Assembly: GCA_905250885.1 (NCBI GenBank)
Contig: CAJNOQ010000673.1
Span: 1-43,664 of the forward strand
Reading direction: 5' to 3'
DNA from: Didymodactylos carnosus
Taxonomy: Eukaryota > Rotifera > Eurotatoria > Philodinida > Philodinidae
DNA: 43,664 nucleotides
A model generated the notes under the pieces. That model was not told where the DNA came from and ran no database searches. It worked only from the letters and a program-made list of their open reading frames with translations. The position numbers were made by a program, and so were the translations under genes. Positions 9,711 to 22,612 of this stretch are shown one piece after another. How positions within the stretch are numbered: the first letter of the stretch is position 1; every line of letters begins with the position of its first letter.

Positions 9711-12700
9711 TCAGTCTAATTCGATCGTAGACGATGCTCGCTGTAACTGCTTGGAACCAGTGGCTTATAAAACAAAAGAAGATCAATGTGATTTGCAACG
9801 CACAGTTTAGTTTTTTTTTAAGTTATATACTTACCACCAACTTTACAAACTTCGCAACTAAGTCCAAATTTGTCGAGCGTATCTAGCCAAACAAGTTGAT
9901 GAAACGATAGACGATCTTTAGGACTTTTCACTTCAGCAAACTATAACAAATAGCGACCGGAACAGTCAACAAATGCTATAGCAATTAAAATTGGACGAAA
10001 TTGTTACTTACTTTACATTTTTTTGTATTTGGATTCCAAACAAATAAATCCGGAAAACCCTTTCGTGCTGAACGATTATATTCAAACAGATATCTGGCCA
10101 ATAATTGTATTTGTGCAGGTTGTAGACATTTCAAGGCGTTGAGCAGATTTTCTTTTATTTGAAATAGATCCCAACTAACAGCACATGTCATTGTACCATT
10201 ATACGATATCCAGTTTTTATCAGCAATCTCTTGGATAGCCTAGAGGCATAGAGTTTACTTATTTTGGCTTCACAACATATAGATACAGCATGAATCACCA
10301 GTCATACTCCATAGAAAATGAAATCAACTCCACATTTCTCTGGTTTCTACAATGGTCACCATCTCGCAGGAACGGAGTGATAGTAATTTCTTTCTGGAAT
10401 AATAGAAACCCACAAACCTCTTCAGATTTCATGTCATTTAATCGTTGATCGATTTCATTTTGTCTATTAGTATAAAAATCATTCGAATCAAAATCAAGTG
10501 GTTCAGTTTGAAGTAAATCGATAAGCAGATGAGGCAAAGGAATTGTAAATATAATATCCAAAAATAAAATGTCAATCAATGTTCGTATGACAGAGCCTTC
10601 TGAATGAATACCTGTCAAAAATACAATAAAAATAATTCACTTTGAAACGATACTAAATAAACGTAAACAAACCATATATAAATCCTTCTTGTGTTTGATA
10701 ATGGTGAATAGCCAGTTGTTCAACACTACAAAATTGGTTAGAACCATCTTTTGGATCATGGATGACAAATGTGACTTTTCGTTGAAGACTATCATTGGCC
10801 AATAGTCGACCGGTAACTTGGATCTATTGAATAGAATTTCTACTAGAAATGAATAAAAACAGGAGTTCTATACATTACTTCTTTTGGACTAGACACGACT
10901 AATAGTTGTTCATTCGTCCACGATAACGAATATTTGATTTTTGGTTTCACTAATAACTTTCTTGCTCGATCACATAACGACAAACGATCACCAAGTTTAA
11001 CGAATGGATCATTGATTGCTCGACCAATCGTATCCAAACACTTTTGAATATCTTTTATATAATTCTCTTCTATTAAAGCTAAACGATTCCATAATTTTCC
11101 ACGACCGCTACATCCATAAACAGTTTGATCTAAGTGGTAAATAAAACTTCTAAGCTTTTATATCTCTACACTATAACTAAATTTTAGATCTTTCTAAAGG
11201 CTCGAAATGAATCGAATCTTTTATCTAGTCTAAACTTGTATCGAAAAAAAATAAAAAGAGTTTAAACGTATTTAGTCATAATTCTAAAGTACTATATATA
11301 GATATCCAAAGCTGTATCGGATTTTTATCAGATCTTTTTTAGGCAACTACCGAGACATACATGAGAGTAATCTTTATTATTTACCTAATAGAAATTTAAG
11401 TAATTCCACACATTCATCATATCGACGTGCACGCTGTAAATTCTCTGTTATATGTGCTAATATTCTTGTATGGACATATTCCGATGAAAATCGACGATAA
11501 TAGCTTAGTAACTGACGATCACTACATAGAAGAAGAAGAAGAAATACGTTTTATTCTTAATCTTTATAATTTTTACCTTTCCATTTGTGCACTAATTGTT
11601 TTTTTCATCTCTAATTTATTTTCATCATAAAAATCTAATAGAGCATTAACATTTTTAGATTCTTCTAATCTCATAAACTCAATTTCAAGATCAATTGCTT
11701 CTTGATAACTAAAATTAGACAAAATAATAAATTAACAGTAATTTCACTTTACAAATCTACCGTTTCAATTGTTCAGTAGTTTTAAATGGTGAATAGTCAT
11801 GATTCACATCCTCATCTCTCCAAGGTAAACGTAAATCTCCACGAGTTATTTGTAATGATTTAAATCTACAAATGATAAAATGATTAATATAAAATTTAGT
11901 TAATACTTTTATCACTCACACATACATACAATAGTGTAAATGCATTTTGATCTAATTCATCCATTGAGAGAAGAGCACACGGATGATGAGCTAACATCAT
12001 TCGAAAAAATATTGCACGAACATCTTCTGACACTTTATAACATTGACCAATCACTCGTTTAAGTCTAAAAAGATAACAAATAAACATCATTATTGTTTGT
12101 CAATTGTTCGAACTATACCACTTACGTACACTATCACTTAACTCTTTTAATAGTAAATGATCACGATTTGTCGACTGTGTATCACCATTTGAAAATAAAC
12201 TTTTATATTGATTTGTTAAATTTTTTAAATTTTCTATCGATGATTTTTTCGATTTTGTTTTGGATGAACAATGAAATCGTTTAGAAAATTCTTTCATTTC
12301 ATTTGATGTCAATAAATTTAAACCATCTTCTAGATTATTAAAACTTGTACCTTAACATTTAATAACGGAGAGGATTATAAGAGCAAATTTTTGACATTTT
12401 TGACTTACTATCAGAAAGTAAATTATTTTCAACTAAAGGTGTCAAATAATTCACAGTTGGATCATCTGATGAAGATCGTTCATATTTAATACCCGATAAT
12501 CGTATCCATTTACAACGTCTCATTAATAATCGAATGAAAATAATTTGTGACGATGCTAAAAAACAGAATTTGTTGTTACAATCAGTCAGAGAAGAACTAT
12601 AAACTATTACCTGGTAATAATTCAAGTTTTGTAAATAACTCAAGTTCAGTTTCATTGAACAACTGACGATGATGTTTTTGAACTGACGTCAAAATTATCA

Positions 12701-12980
12701 GAAATTTTTCCAAATAAAATTCATTGAGAGGTTTATAACTGTTAATAATTTGTGACATATCCATTGTATCATTACTAACCTCTTCTTGTTCACTTCCAAT
12801 TCGTGTGCGTTTAATAGGTACATTGTCATTTTCAATTTCATTTGAACGCTTACCAGATAATAATGATTCAGAACAACCAGAATTACTTTCATCTTTTTCA
12901 ATTGTTGTTGTCACTATTTCCGTACTCTGAATTAATTTTTTTTTAATAAAAAACTGATCTAATTTACGTTGTGACGACAT
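9711..12980 (-). CDS. FAN1: FAN1, Fanconi-associated nuclease 1 (VRR_nuc domain)
   Basis: Structure-specific 5' flap endo/exonuclease that unhooks DNA interstrand crosslinks in the nucleus. Exons: 12980-12611, 12555-12409, 12350 to about 12122, 12064 to about 11925, 11865-11761, 11708-11577, 11521-11395, 11129-10879, 10823-10673, 10611-10418, 10239-10012, 9940-9835, 9763-9711; about 740 residues against 1017 in human. The catalytic PD-(D/E)XK set is intact: IHSEGS (exon 10), GFPDLFVWN (exon 11) and AEVKSPKDRLS (exon 12). The TPR-like middle (HTRILAHITENLQRARRYDE) and SAP-like region also align with human FAN1. Residues 4-11, QRKLDQFF, are a textbook PCNA-binding box. No UBZ ubiquitin-binding finger is present. 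The start follows a TTTACATTTCAG acceptor 3 bases upstream, implying a 5'-UTR intron. The exon 3/4 and 4/5 junctions do not join in frame with the best GT donors, so those ends are provisional. Confidence 0.92.
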
Positions 12981-14506
12981 GATCTGAAATGTAAAAGACA
13001 AAACAAGAACCCTAACATATGTCATTGAATCGTACACAGTGATAAGGAAATTTTAGTCACTATATAATTGCTGCTGATTAAATAGAATACCAGCGTGTAC
13101 ATTTTAAAAGTATTTGAAACGGAAAAAAGATAAATGTCAAATACTCTAAATTAATTTGTCAGATAATACATCAGTGACAAGTGTATTACGCCTTGTTAAC
13201 TTGTTTGTCATTATATTATGTTAAAATTCGATGTCACGCTTACCTTGTGAACTGTTAAAATAGATCGTTTCAAATATGATAATACTCAAAATAGGCCTGA
13301 CTGTTTTTTTTCTCTGTCATTCATCAGACTCGGATATTATTGTTAATCTAATCTTTGATTGCGACATTTATAATAATTTATTCTCTATAAAACAGTAAAA
13401 TAGTGTTCATGAATATAAAAAAAGAAAAAGAGCCGAGCAGAATAATACTTAAACAAAAAAAAAAGAATATATATATGTAATGAGGAAAATGTGTATACAA
13501 ACTCAATTTAAATAGCGTGTACGTTAAAAAATAAATGAAACAACAAGAACAACACAAAAAACAACAGCATGTTTTTTTCCATTGAAGAAATATCGCAAGA
13601 ATTTGACAGCAAAAAATATATTTATATTGCAAGATCGACTTAATGGATGAATTGAAAAAAAATTAATTATTATACATCTATTATGCGCAAAAGAAAAGAG
13701 AAACGATACAGAAAATTGAATGTGCAAGAATTCGAGCAAACAAAGCAAACATTCTCAAATAACATTGTGAAGAAAATGACAAACAAGAACATCGAATAAT
13801 AACGATAGAAATAAAAAAACATATTTGTTAAGTATCTAGTATTTAAAGCCGTGAAGCTATTGAAAAAAAAAAATAAACAGTATCGTTCATAATTTTATGA
13901 TTGCACTTTTTTTATTCTCACGGTTGGCTGTCATACCGCATATAATTCATCTGCAACGATTTTCTAAGAAGCTATTCATCATTGAGCTTTTATAAAGGAA
14001 ACAAAACAAAAATCTAAACCATATCAGAACAAATAAAAATAATCATTTTTTTCAGTGGTGATGAGTAATTAAAAGATGACAACACCAGCACACTGTTAAA
14101 TAGTTGAAAAAAATGATAGATAACCGGTTTCTTTATTTTTAGGATACTGTTATTGTTTTCTCTCTTTTAAGATAACTCGATTTAGGAATACGACAAAAGA
14201 ATATACGAGTGTCGTTGAAGAGAGAAAAAAAGAGAGTCCTATCCTAGTGGAGAATATAAATATAAAAATAGTGAATGACTTGCAAATTGTTAATAAAAAA
14301 CAAAAGAACAAATAAACGAATACTGTTTTAAAAATAAAAGCAAAAAAAAAAACAAAATACGCGTATGACTAGAGTCAGAATATTGTAGAAGAAAATAATG
14401 AATCACTTGCCGAAACAAAAAGTTTATAAACATTCAGATAGACACACGATATTATTTTTATATGAGGTGGTTTAAACAACACTAAGAGACAACAAAAATA
14501 AATGTT
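12981..14506. other. FAN1-PKC intergenic space
   Basis: Very AT-rich, with poly-A runs and short ORFs of low-complexity hydrophobic sequence that I reject. It should contain the FAN1 5' UTR and promoter at its left end. No conserved element is visible. Confidence 0.4.
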
Positions 14507-14512
14507 TTTATT
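14507..14512 (-). promoter_or_regulatory. Candidate poly(A) signal of PKC
   Basis: AATAAA on the minus strand, about 230 bases beyond the PKC stop codon. Confidence 0.35.
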
Positions 14513-14741
14513 TTGCACTTAGGTATGTAGGTGAGTGTAATACGTCAGTGATATGTGAGTGTATTTGTCAATATAGGGAAAGCAACGAAGAAAGAGTGAG
14601 CGAAACACAAAATAAAGATAGATCTGAGTATTTGATGACTTGCGAGAACATTGTGAATATTGCTGTCTGGCAGTACAAAACGCTATTTTTTTGGTTTGAT
14701 GTAATTGAGTTCGTATTTTGTTAATTTTGGCGAAAATCTGT

Positions 14742-17700
14742 TTACATGTTTGTTTGATCAGTTTTTGAATTAATAAGATGTCGTCCAATTGATGGTGATT
14801 TATCCGGTTGTTTGTTTGATAATTTTTCATTTTTATTTGATGAATTTACTAATGTTTTATCATTATTGTTGTTTGTACTTGTTGTGTTCATGTTAATTTG
14901 CGTTGGTGGCAATGAAGAAGAGGAAATTGTGTGATGAATATGTGCTGTTACAGGAGCTGTGGCTGGTGTTGAAGAATAATTGCTTATACTTGATGAATGT
15001 ATTTGCTGTGATGTTGGATTCTGTGAAGAATTGATCATTGAAAATGGTGTCGGCGTTGGAGCACGAAAACCTGTCGATGTTATAACATGATCATTACTAT
15101 TACTAGAAGCAGTACTAGTCGAAGTTATATGTGGAATTGGCATATGGTTTGTATTAACAACGGTCATTGTTGACGCGATGTCTCCTCCTTGATGCGGAAG
15201 AATTGGTGTCATTGGCAATGGCTGTCGTAGATCAACACCAAAATCACGAACGGCTAGGCGACCATCATTATGATCATCTTCAGGTACTTCACCACGCTCT
15301 AAACAACGCCAATTTGTATTGATAAATGAAAAATCTTTAAATTCATCTTGATTAATTGCTTTAACAATGACCGCTTCAATTGGTGTGAATGTAACAACCA
15401 TATTTGTAAAATCTTTATCAAAATTGCTCACATCTCGAGGATCACGCTACAACAAAGAGTAAACATTTGAAAGTTTCTGTTGATGTAGTTCAAACTAAAA
15501 AATTACATACCACTTTTGGTTTAAATGGTGGCTTAACCTGACGTTGTTCCAGCGCTTCCCAATCAATTTTTCCCGAAAAAAATGCATGACGTTTGATAGC
15601 ATCTTCACCACCTTGCGCAGCAACACAACCTAATCGTTTTGCTGGATTTTTCGTCATAAACTATAGTGAAAAGAAATAAAAAAATATCAAAACTATAGCT
15701 TTTTTCAACAGAATCATTCTTCCACTAACGTACCGATTTGAGAATATGGACAGCTTCTTTTGATAACCAAACAGGATAAAGTACCTCATCACGTAATATC
15801 GATTCAAATAAACTGTCTTCATCATCAGCTTCAAATGGTGGTTGACCAGCCATCATTTCATACATAAGTACACCTATTTTAAAGTAGAGAAGTTACGACA
15901 TTTTTCTCTTCTAAATAAACAACAACAGTTTTACTTACCAAGCGCCCACCAGTCAACGGAAAATGAATAATCAAGTTCTTGTAAGATTTCTGGTGCAATG
16001 TAATCAGGTGTGCCACAAAATGTTGACGTTAATTTTCCATCAAATATACCTTCTTTACACATTCCAAAACTACATAGAAACAAAACGGATCTTAATCAAC
16101 ATGCTAAAGCATCATACAGTCTAAAATCCTGCATTAAAGACTTCAACCACTAATTTCATCTTGGTATTGTCTGTAAAAGAAAAAAGCAAAGTGTCCTGTT
16201 CAGAATGGAGTTAAGTTAAACCTTGACTTTTCACGGTTCGATCGTAGTATCGAATTCCACTGGAGTCCCAGGACTGGCATTCGATGACTAGGGATAACTT
16301 TTAAAGCATATAGAACATAAATAATTGACCACGCCGAATCTCGTGACAATATTCGTTTTCAGAAAAGAGTTCCAAAATCTGGTAAAATCCAGGTTTTACG
16401 AAAACTAGGGTTTCCAGGTTGTTTTCACCTAATATTAAAAAATTTACAATTCACTCGGAAACACTACAGCGAGATCAAAACTTCAGTGTATGGCTAAATT
16501 CTCCTGCAAACGTAACTACTCCCATTGAAAAAATCAAAAACCAAACTTTTCCAAACAAATTTCAATAGTCATTCGCCTGATGATGATACTGTGATAGTGT
16601 CAAAAGCTCACCTTTGAATGTAAAATGATTTTACTAAAATTCTTTTCAATTATTTTACATATAATATATTTTATTCAAAACGTTAAAAAATCACAAGATA
16701 TCAATATAATAGAAATCCGTTAGGAAAACCATATGGTTTTTGTAAATTGTTTTTCTCTATTTCTTATAAATACGACATAAAATAGCAAAAATACTCTACA
16801 TTCTAAAGCTTTGACCTCGTTGTAGTGTTTCCGAGTGAATTGTAAATTTTTTAATATTAGGTGAAAACAACCTGGAAACCCTAGTTTTCGTACGTAAAAC
16901 CTGGATTTTACCAGATTTTGGAACTCTTTTCTAAAAACGAATATTGTCACGAGATTCGGCGTGGTCAATTACTGATGTTCCATGTGATTTAAAGGTTATC
17001 CGCCTTAGTCATCGAATGCCAGTCCTGGGACTCTAGTAGAATCCGATACCACGACCGGACCGTGGAAAGTCAAGGTTTAACTTAACTCCCATTTTGAAGG
17101 GCGCACTTTGAACTACCTGCCATGCAAAAAAAATACTTTCAGAATGACTTTCATAGTGAAAAGATACGGTCAAGTCTTTGTTTTCAATTGGTGAAGATCA
17201 CAAGTCTTTACCATTTTTCTGCCAATATTATTCAAAAAACATCCGGATCCATTCTTTTTTTTAAGCGACAATAAAGGAACAACATCCACAACGAACGTTT
17301 AATTTGTAACATTTAACTTTTAAATTCTAGAACTTACTCTGCTATTTTACAGTGACCTTCGGCATCGAGAAGAATGTTATCCAATTTCAAATCACTAAAT
17401 AATAACGAATTAGATGAAAATGCACTTTTTATAAAGATAATATAAGACGTTTACCGATAAATGACACCATGTCGATGTAAAAACATAAGTGCTAATATCA
17501 CCTCAGCAGCGTAAAATCTTGCACGTGCTTCATCAAATTTTCTTGAACGTTGAATTTGAAACATTAAATCACCACCTTTACAACAAAAAAGTAGTTTGAT
17601 TTTTGTTCTGTATGCAAAATAAATGACTTACCGTTTACATATTCCATAACAAGAAACATACGCTCCTAAAGACCAAGATGTTTAATATATATTTCACAAT

Positions 17701-20462
17701 TAATAGATGAAATTAAATTACCTTTGTTTGAAAACTGCAAAACAATGCGGTTAAAAATGGATGTCTTGCTGATAATGCTAATATACGTCTTTCTGTCATT
17801 GTACATTCCACATCATCGTTTTGAATAATAGCATCTTTGTTCAATATTTTAATAGCAAATACCTCACCAGTTGCTTTCAATTCACATAACATTACCTGTT
17901 CAAAGTAGAACCCAATAGTAGAAAGTAAAGTTAAAGACTGGCTCATTATTTTACCTTTCCAAAACTTCCTTTTCCAAGGACTTTAATAAAATTAAATTCT
18001 TCTATACTCATTCGTTGTTTATTGCTTGTATCACTTTCTAAAACGCATGATGCACATCAAACACATTTAGATTATATGTTCAATTAAACATCAATAGTTT
18101 ACCTGATGTTATTGTGCTTGATGTTGGCTGTGTGACGCTAAGACTTGGACTATATGATTTTTTTACTTCACGTTCATTCTCTCCAGCTCCCTAAAAACGT
18201 ATAGTCAAAATAGCTTGAATTGTTTTTTTTTCTGTATTTTCTTACAATCATTTTTTGTGGTTCAGTATTAATGTTGAGTTCACTTAGAACTTCGGCTAGC
18301 TTCTTTTTATCAAGTCCACAATCATTGGCCACATTTCTTGTACAACGTTTATGAACATTAAGTTTACATTCTAAATAGTATTTTTGTTGATTTGACTTAA
18401 CCGAACACAATTATCTTGAAAAACAACCTACTCACCTCTACATCGCATTCCTTGTTGCCATGCTCCCCATAGAAGTGAACCACAATGATCACAGAATGTT
18501 AATAATTTATATGTATGACTACAAAATCGATGTGGAACATTGATTTTAAAACGTTTGTCACGATACTAGAACAAACAAAAAAATTATCATACTGTCTTTT
18601 GTAAAAGTGTAACAAATGTCAAAACTTACTTCGAAACACGTTCGAATACCCGGACAAGTTGTTACTACGCATGCTTTACACCTCTTGTGTATTACACATG
18701 TACAAACTAGGAAAATGAAACAAATAAGAGCATCTAATTGCTGTAGCAAAGTCTCTATCTCTACATATATATGTTTATAAAACACGTCAAGCCAAAGAAA
18801 CACAAATTTAATTTAACTATTATCGTTTTCCGAATAGAATATGTGAAACTATATACGTTAACCAAGAGATTCAAATGTGCTTACACACAAATAGTAATAA
18901 ATTATATGAAAATTAAGAATAAGCGCTAGTGGATATTGTTACACCTAAAACCTCCTCTATTCGGAGGAAAGCACCGGGAATGAAAAGTTGAATTAATTTG
19001 AATAATAAGTTACTAGACCAGGCTTACTAATAGTGTGAATGAACGTAAGTGTTACCTTTGATTTAGACTGATAAGAACTGTGCAGTATCTCTTCAATTTT
19101 CAGAACACATGAAAAACAAGCACAAGCAAGGGTGCGAAATATACATACAAACAGGGTACACAGAGAACAAAATTCTATTCGCACCTATATAATAACTTTC
19201 AATACTGATTCATATGAAAAGTTAGATTAAGTGAACGCGCTCTTTTTCCATTAAAAAATCAAACGATTTTACTATAGAAAAAAAGTGTAGAAAATTGAAT
19301 CAACCCAAAGCTATGATTTAGATTCGAAATGTAGAGATGTTCCTGTGTGTGTGTGTGTGTGCGGATGAGTACACATATATAAGGACAACACAGGTACAAT
19401 ATCTTACCTTGACACTGATAACCTTGTGTACGAAAGATACCCCTAAACAAAATGGGCCCGCGAACAATCAAAAAATGATAAAATAAAAGTATATAGATTG
19501 AATTCATTTCCGTCTATACGGTTTAACGATATTCATATAACTGATCCTTTATCAGTGAGTAAAAATAGAAATGAAAAAATTCCACGCTATGAATGTGTGT
19601 CTACTTACCAAATAAATTCAGAGCAAATTGAGCAAAAAGTCGGTTGTCGAAAAAATGTTGCCATAAACTTATGTCCATTTATTTCATAGACACGTCGTAC
19701 AACAGCAAAACGACGCTGAGCAAATGCGCGTTTATTTAGCTTAAAATGTCGTTCGTTTGTTATTGGAGCTAAAACAAATAATAGATGACTTAAATAGTGC
19801 TTCGTTTCAACCAATACACATTTTGAATATATTTAAAAGATATTTTTTCATAAACATCATACTAACAATCACTAAATTGTCCTTGAAGTTCAATTGAAAC
19901 ATGAATTCTTCCAGCCGGTTCAAGATCAACCTAAATATGGCAAAAACATGTTATGCCGACACACCATTTATTGTAGAAATAATGATACTTAAAATTTTGA
20001 GAGAAATAAAACCTGTACTCTATTTATACTATACTATGTCTATTGCTAACAGTTCAATTGAGTTTTAAGTTCTCGTACAGTTGCTCTCTATGATAATTAG
20101 TTATACTCGTTAAATAGTCTAATTACCCAAATATCACTTTTTTTATCGTGTATATTGTCAAATTTTATTGTGCAATCAGCAACAAATTCATCAGGGGGTA
20201 ATGCAGCATCATGAAAGACGGTTAAATGTAACTGTTGACCATTGTGCACGTCACTCGTGAATTCTTCATTAAATGATGGTGTAGTTGATTTTTGTTTTGT
20301 TTGTGTTCGCCCCATTGGTAAATCATCAATATCAATCGAAACGTATGGTGATATATAAGCAACAGCTGTATTCTGTGGAAAATAACGTGTCGAATGACCG
20401 GTAGCACGAAGATTATCGGCTTCCAGAACTTTTAAACGCATTGAACCATTGAATACCACCAT
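14742..20462 (-). CDS. PRKCE: Novel protein kinase C, epsilon/eta class
   Basis: Diacylglycerol-activated, calcium-independent Ser/Thr kinase. Exons: 20462-20127, 19930-19867, 19768-19609, 19442-19408, 18706-18630, 18565-18436, 18370-18246, 18190-18103, 18037-17955, 17895-17722, 17665-17632, 17575-17455, 17394-17338, 16069-15939, 15873-15734, 15660-15511, 15446-14742. All phases agree: 869 residues. N-terminal C2 (1 to ~133, starting MVVFNG as in PKC epsilon), pseudosubstrate ~147-160 ([10 protein letters not shown], Ala for Ser), C1A ~166-216, C1B ~236-286 (both with all zinc His/Cys), kinase from ~353: GKGSFGK loop, Lys382, YRDLKLDN, DFG 495-497, activation-loop Thr511 (STFCGTPDY), turn-motif Thr656, hydrophobic-motif Ser675 (FKDFSF). 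A Ser/Thr/Asn-rich tail of ~190 residues follows, absent from human PKC epsilon (737 residues). The start is the MVVFNG methionine; an upstream in-frame ATG (20474) would add four residues. Confidence 0.95.
16188..17109. mobile_element. Foldback element (~0.9 kb) inside PKC intron 13
   Basis: Arms about 16188-16480 and 16807-17109 are long inverse copies, including CCAGTCCTGGGACT-type and GACCACGCCGAATCTCGTGA blocks. The ends are AAAGTGTCC and the near-inverse GGGCGCACTTT. The ~320-base loop has no transposase. The host intron (17337-16070) is otherwise ordinary and splits the Asp codon of the kinase DFG motif. Confidence 0.75.
18707..19407. other. PKC intron 4, 701 bp
   Basis: Longer than its neighbours. 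Contains a (GT)n tract at about 19345-19361. ORFs in it are intronic noise. Confidence 0.6.
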
Positions 20463-20474
20463 TTTTGAATTCAA

Positions 20475-21078
20475 ATAGTTAGAGTAATAAATGAGAGGGT
20501 GAGCGATATTAGTAAATAAAAAGGAAATCGCATGAGTTGAGATACATAGTTGTCTGTTTCATTAGTGGAACTCTTCACATCAATATTCAGACTAGTTGGA
20601 ACTTGGTCTAAACTGGTAATTAACGACTGGTCTAAAACAAACAGAATTTTTCTGCTAAAAAAAATAATTTACTTTCACCATGAACCATCTTCGAAAATAT
20701 GGACTATCAGCCTCTACAAAAATAATTTTTATGTCTAGTTTGGATCTCTTATGAAGGTACATTTAAAATGGATTTTGAGCAATATATTCGCAGCGAGCGT
20801 AAAATTAGAAAGCATTCTACAACCGATCTTAAAAAAAGGGTTAAAAACTACAACTGAATTATATAGAAAGTGGCGTTGCTTGTAATCACTTAGATGGCGT
20901 ATAGTATCGCTAATTGTGCGAGCAAACGCTTCAGGTTTTTCGACTCCTAGTTTTAGTTTGTATTCAGAAATAGTATCCTAAATAGTAACTAGATATGTTG
21001 CGTTTTACACATATTGCACGAAAAATAAATTTTTATTAAAAGAATTACCAGTTAAGAAAGCAAGTACTACAAAGTAAG
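20475..21078. other. Upstream of PKC, probable 5' UTR and promoter
   Basis: No convincing core promoter motif and no gene. Confidence 0.3.
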
Positions 21079-21394
21079 CATATCACCGGATCGAAAAATT
21101 TTAAAAGCTTGTTCGGTCAAAACCGATTGCAGATTCGTCTTCTCCATGGTTGATTATGCGGTACGCGATAACTTCTGGATCGGGGTACTTTAGAAAAAAT
21201 TTTCGACATCGTTTTGCCTTTGGTCCCATACGGTAACATTCTGAAAAATTTTTGAGCAAGACCATGGGAAAATTTTTTTCTAAAGTACCCCGATCCAAAA
21301 GTTATTGCGTACCACATAATCAACCATGGAGAAAACGAATCTGCAATCGGTTTCGACCGAACAAGCTTTTGAAATTTTTCGATCCGGTGATATG
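21079..21394. mobile_element. Foldback MITE with CATATCACCGGATCG termini
   Basis: Starts CATATCACCGGATCGAAAAA and ends with its inverse. Arms about 21079-21205 and 21265-21394 are highly similar (TCCATGGTTGATTATG, GGGGTACTTTAGAAAAAA). The two overlapping minus-strand ORFs (21101-21323) are by-products of the palindrome. Confidence 0.75.
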
Positions 21395-22029
21395 GATGAA
21401 GAAGATGAGAGAAGTTTTAATATGAATCCCGAAGTGAAGAAAGCACTTTAAACATCTTGATGTTTACAGCCACTACTCAGTTCTTCTTGATGCAATTCCT
21501 CAAGACAATGGTGACCGTTCCTATTATAGTAGTGCCAATGTCAAAAAAAATCCAACTGAATAGAAACTTAACACCGAAAATTCAAGAGAACGAAAGAATG
21601 TCAGACTAGATGTTTTCACTTCTCGGAAAAAGACAGTGTCAGAAAGGCCGAACGTTTATCATGATCATAGAAGGCGGAATCCATATTCGAACTGTATCAA
21701 CCATCGATGTGAAGTTTACTACATAACTTTTACACTGTCCAGTTTTCGAACCCTACTCAACGGAAAATTCAACACATTCGATATCCTGCTTTCTAAATAA
21801 TCTTCGCTTGAGAAGTTCTCAGTAATCGTTATTAGTCTACTAAGCTTAGTGGATCCGATATGGTAATCTTCGCGTTTCACTGAGACGACTTTTTAATTTC
21901 GTATATCAGATGAATCTGGCTGTTCATTACTAATCTCATAATATAAGTTACCCAGATCAATTTGGGTGCCGCGATAAAAAGTCACGACAGGTACACGTAA
22001 CACCATCACAGTTATGATCGCTAAATAAG
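21395..22029. other. Intergenic spacer, nothing recognised
   Basis: No coding similarity or internal repeat noticed. Confidence 0.3.
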
Positions 22030-22355
22030 CATATCGCCGGAAAAAAATGGAAGTTGATTTTGAGTTGCTGAAAACTACTTTTTCGTATCCAGCACACTCA
22101 ATAACCTAGAAAATTTTCTGTTTTTGGTAAGGGATACTTCCAAAAGTATACTACTAATATTTGATGGGATATTTTCAAACTAATATTTTTTTCTCATGGA
22201 AATCTTTTGAGCCATTTTGTTTCAAAACTTTCCTAAACTTTTGGAAGTACCCCTCGCCAAAAGTAGAAAATGTTCGGGGTTATCAAGTGTGCCGGATACG
22301 AAACAGCACTTTTCGGCAACTCAAAGCCAACTTTACTTTTTTTTCCATTGATATG
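22030..22355. mobile_element. Second foldback MITE with CATATC termini
   Basis: Starts CATATCGCCGGAAAAAAA and ends with the inverse of CATATCAATGGAAAAAAA. Arms are about 105 bases (GTTGATTTTGAGTTGC, TTGGTAAGGGATACTTCC and their inverses) with a loop of about 100. The shared CATATC(A/G)CCGG terminus suggests the same superfamily as 21079-21394, although the interiors differ. Confidence 0.7.
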
Positions 22356-22612
22356 AGTCTTATTTTATGATCGCGGCTCTGTTGCGGTTCAAGAATGATC
22401 GCGTTGACGTCACGATTATCATGCCGCGATTCACTGTTCTTGTGTTGTTGTCCTATAGAATTCACGGACGTCATATCGCGATCGCGCATTAATCGCTACT
22501 TTAGCACTGCGACTCCCACCGCGAATACTGCATTCTCGTATTATTCCATTTTCGCTTCATTAAATGCTTGATTCTAGTTAATTAGCAGCACTTGTATTGT
22601 CGAGCATACTAC

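Noticed and set aside
12597..13037. Longer FAN1 start at 13037
   Set aside because: The region just before the PIP-box methionine is a TTTACATTTCAG acceptor, so the upstream codons are intronic.
13378..13748. Two overlapping hydrophobic ORFs on the minus strand
   Set aside because: Low-complexity Phe/Cys/Leu composition from poly-A/T DNA, in the 5' flank of FAN1; no membrane-protein signature.
14519..14830. 103-codon minus ORF overlapping the PKC 3' end
   Set aside because: Out of frame with the PKC last exon and mostly 3' UTR composition.
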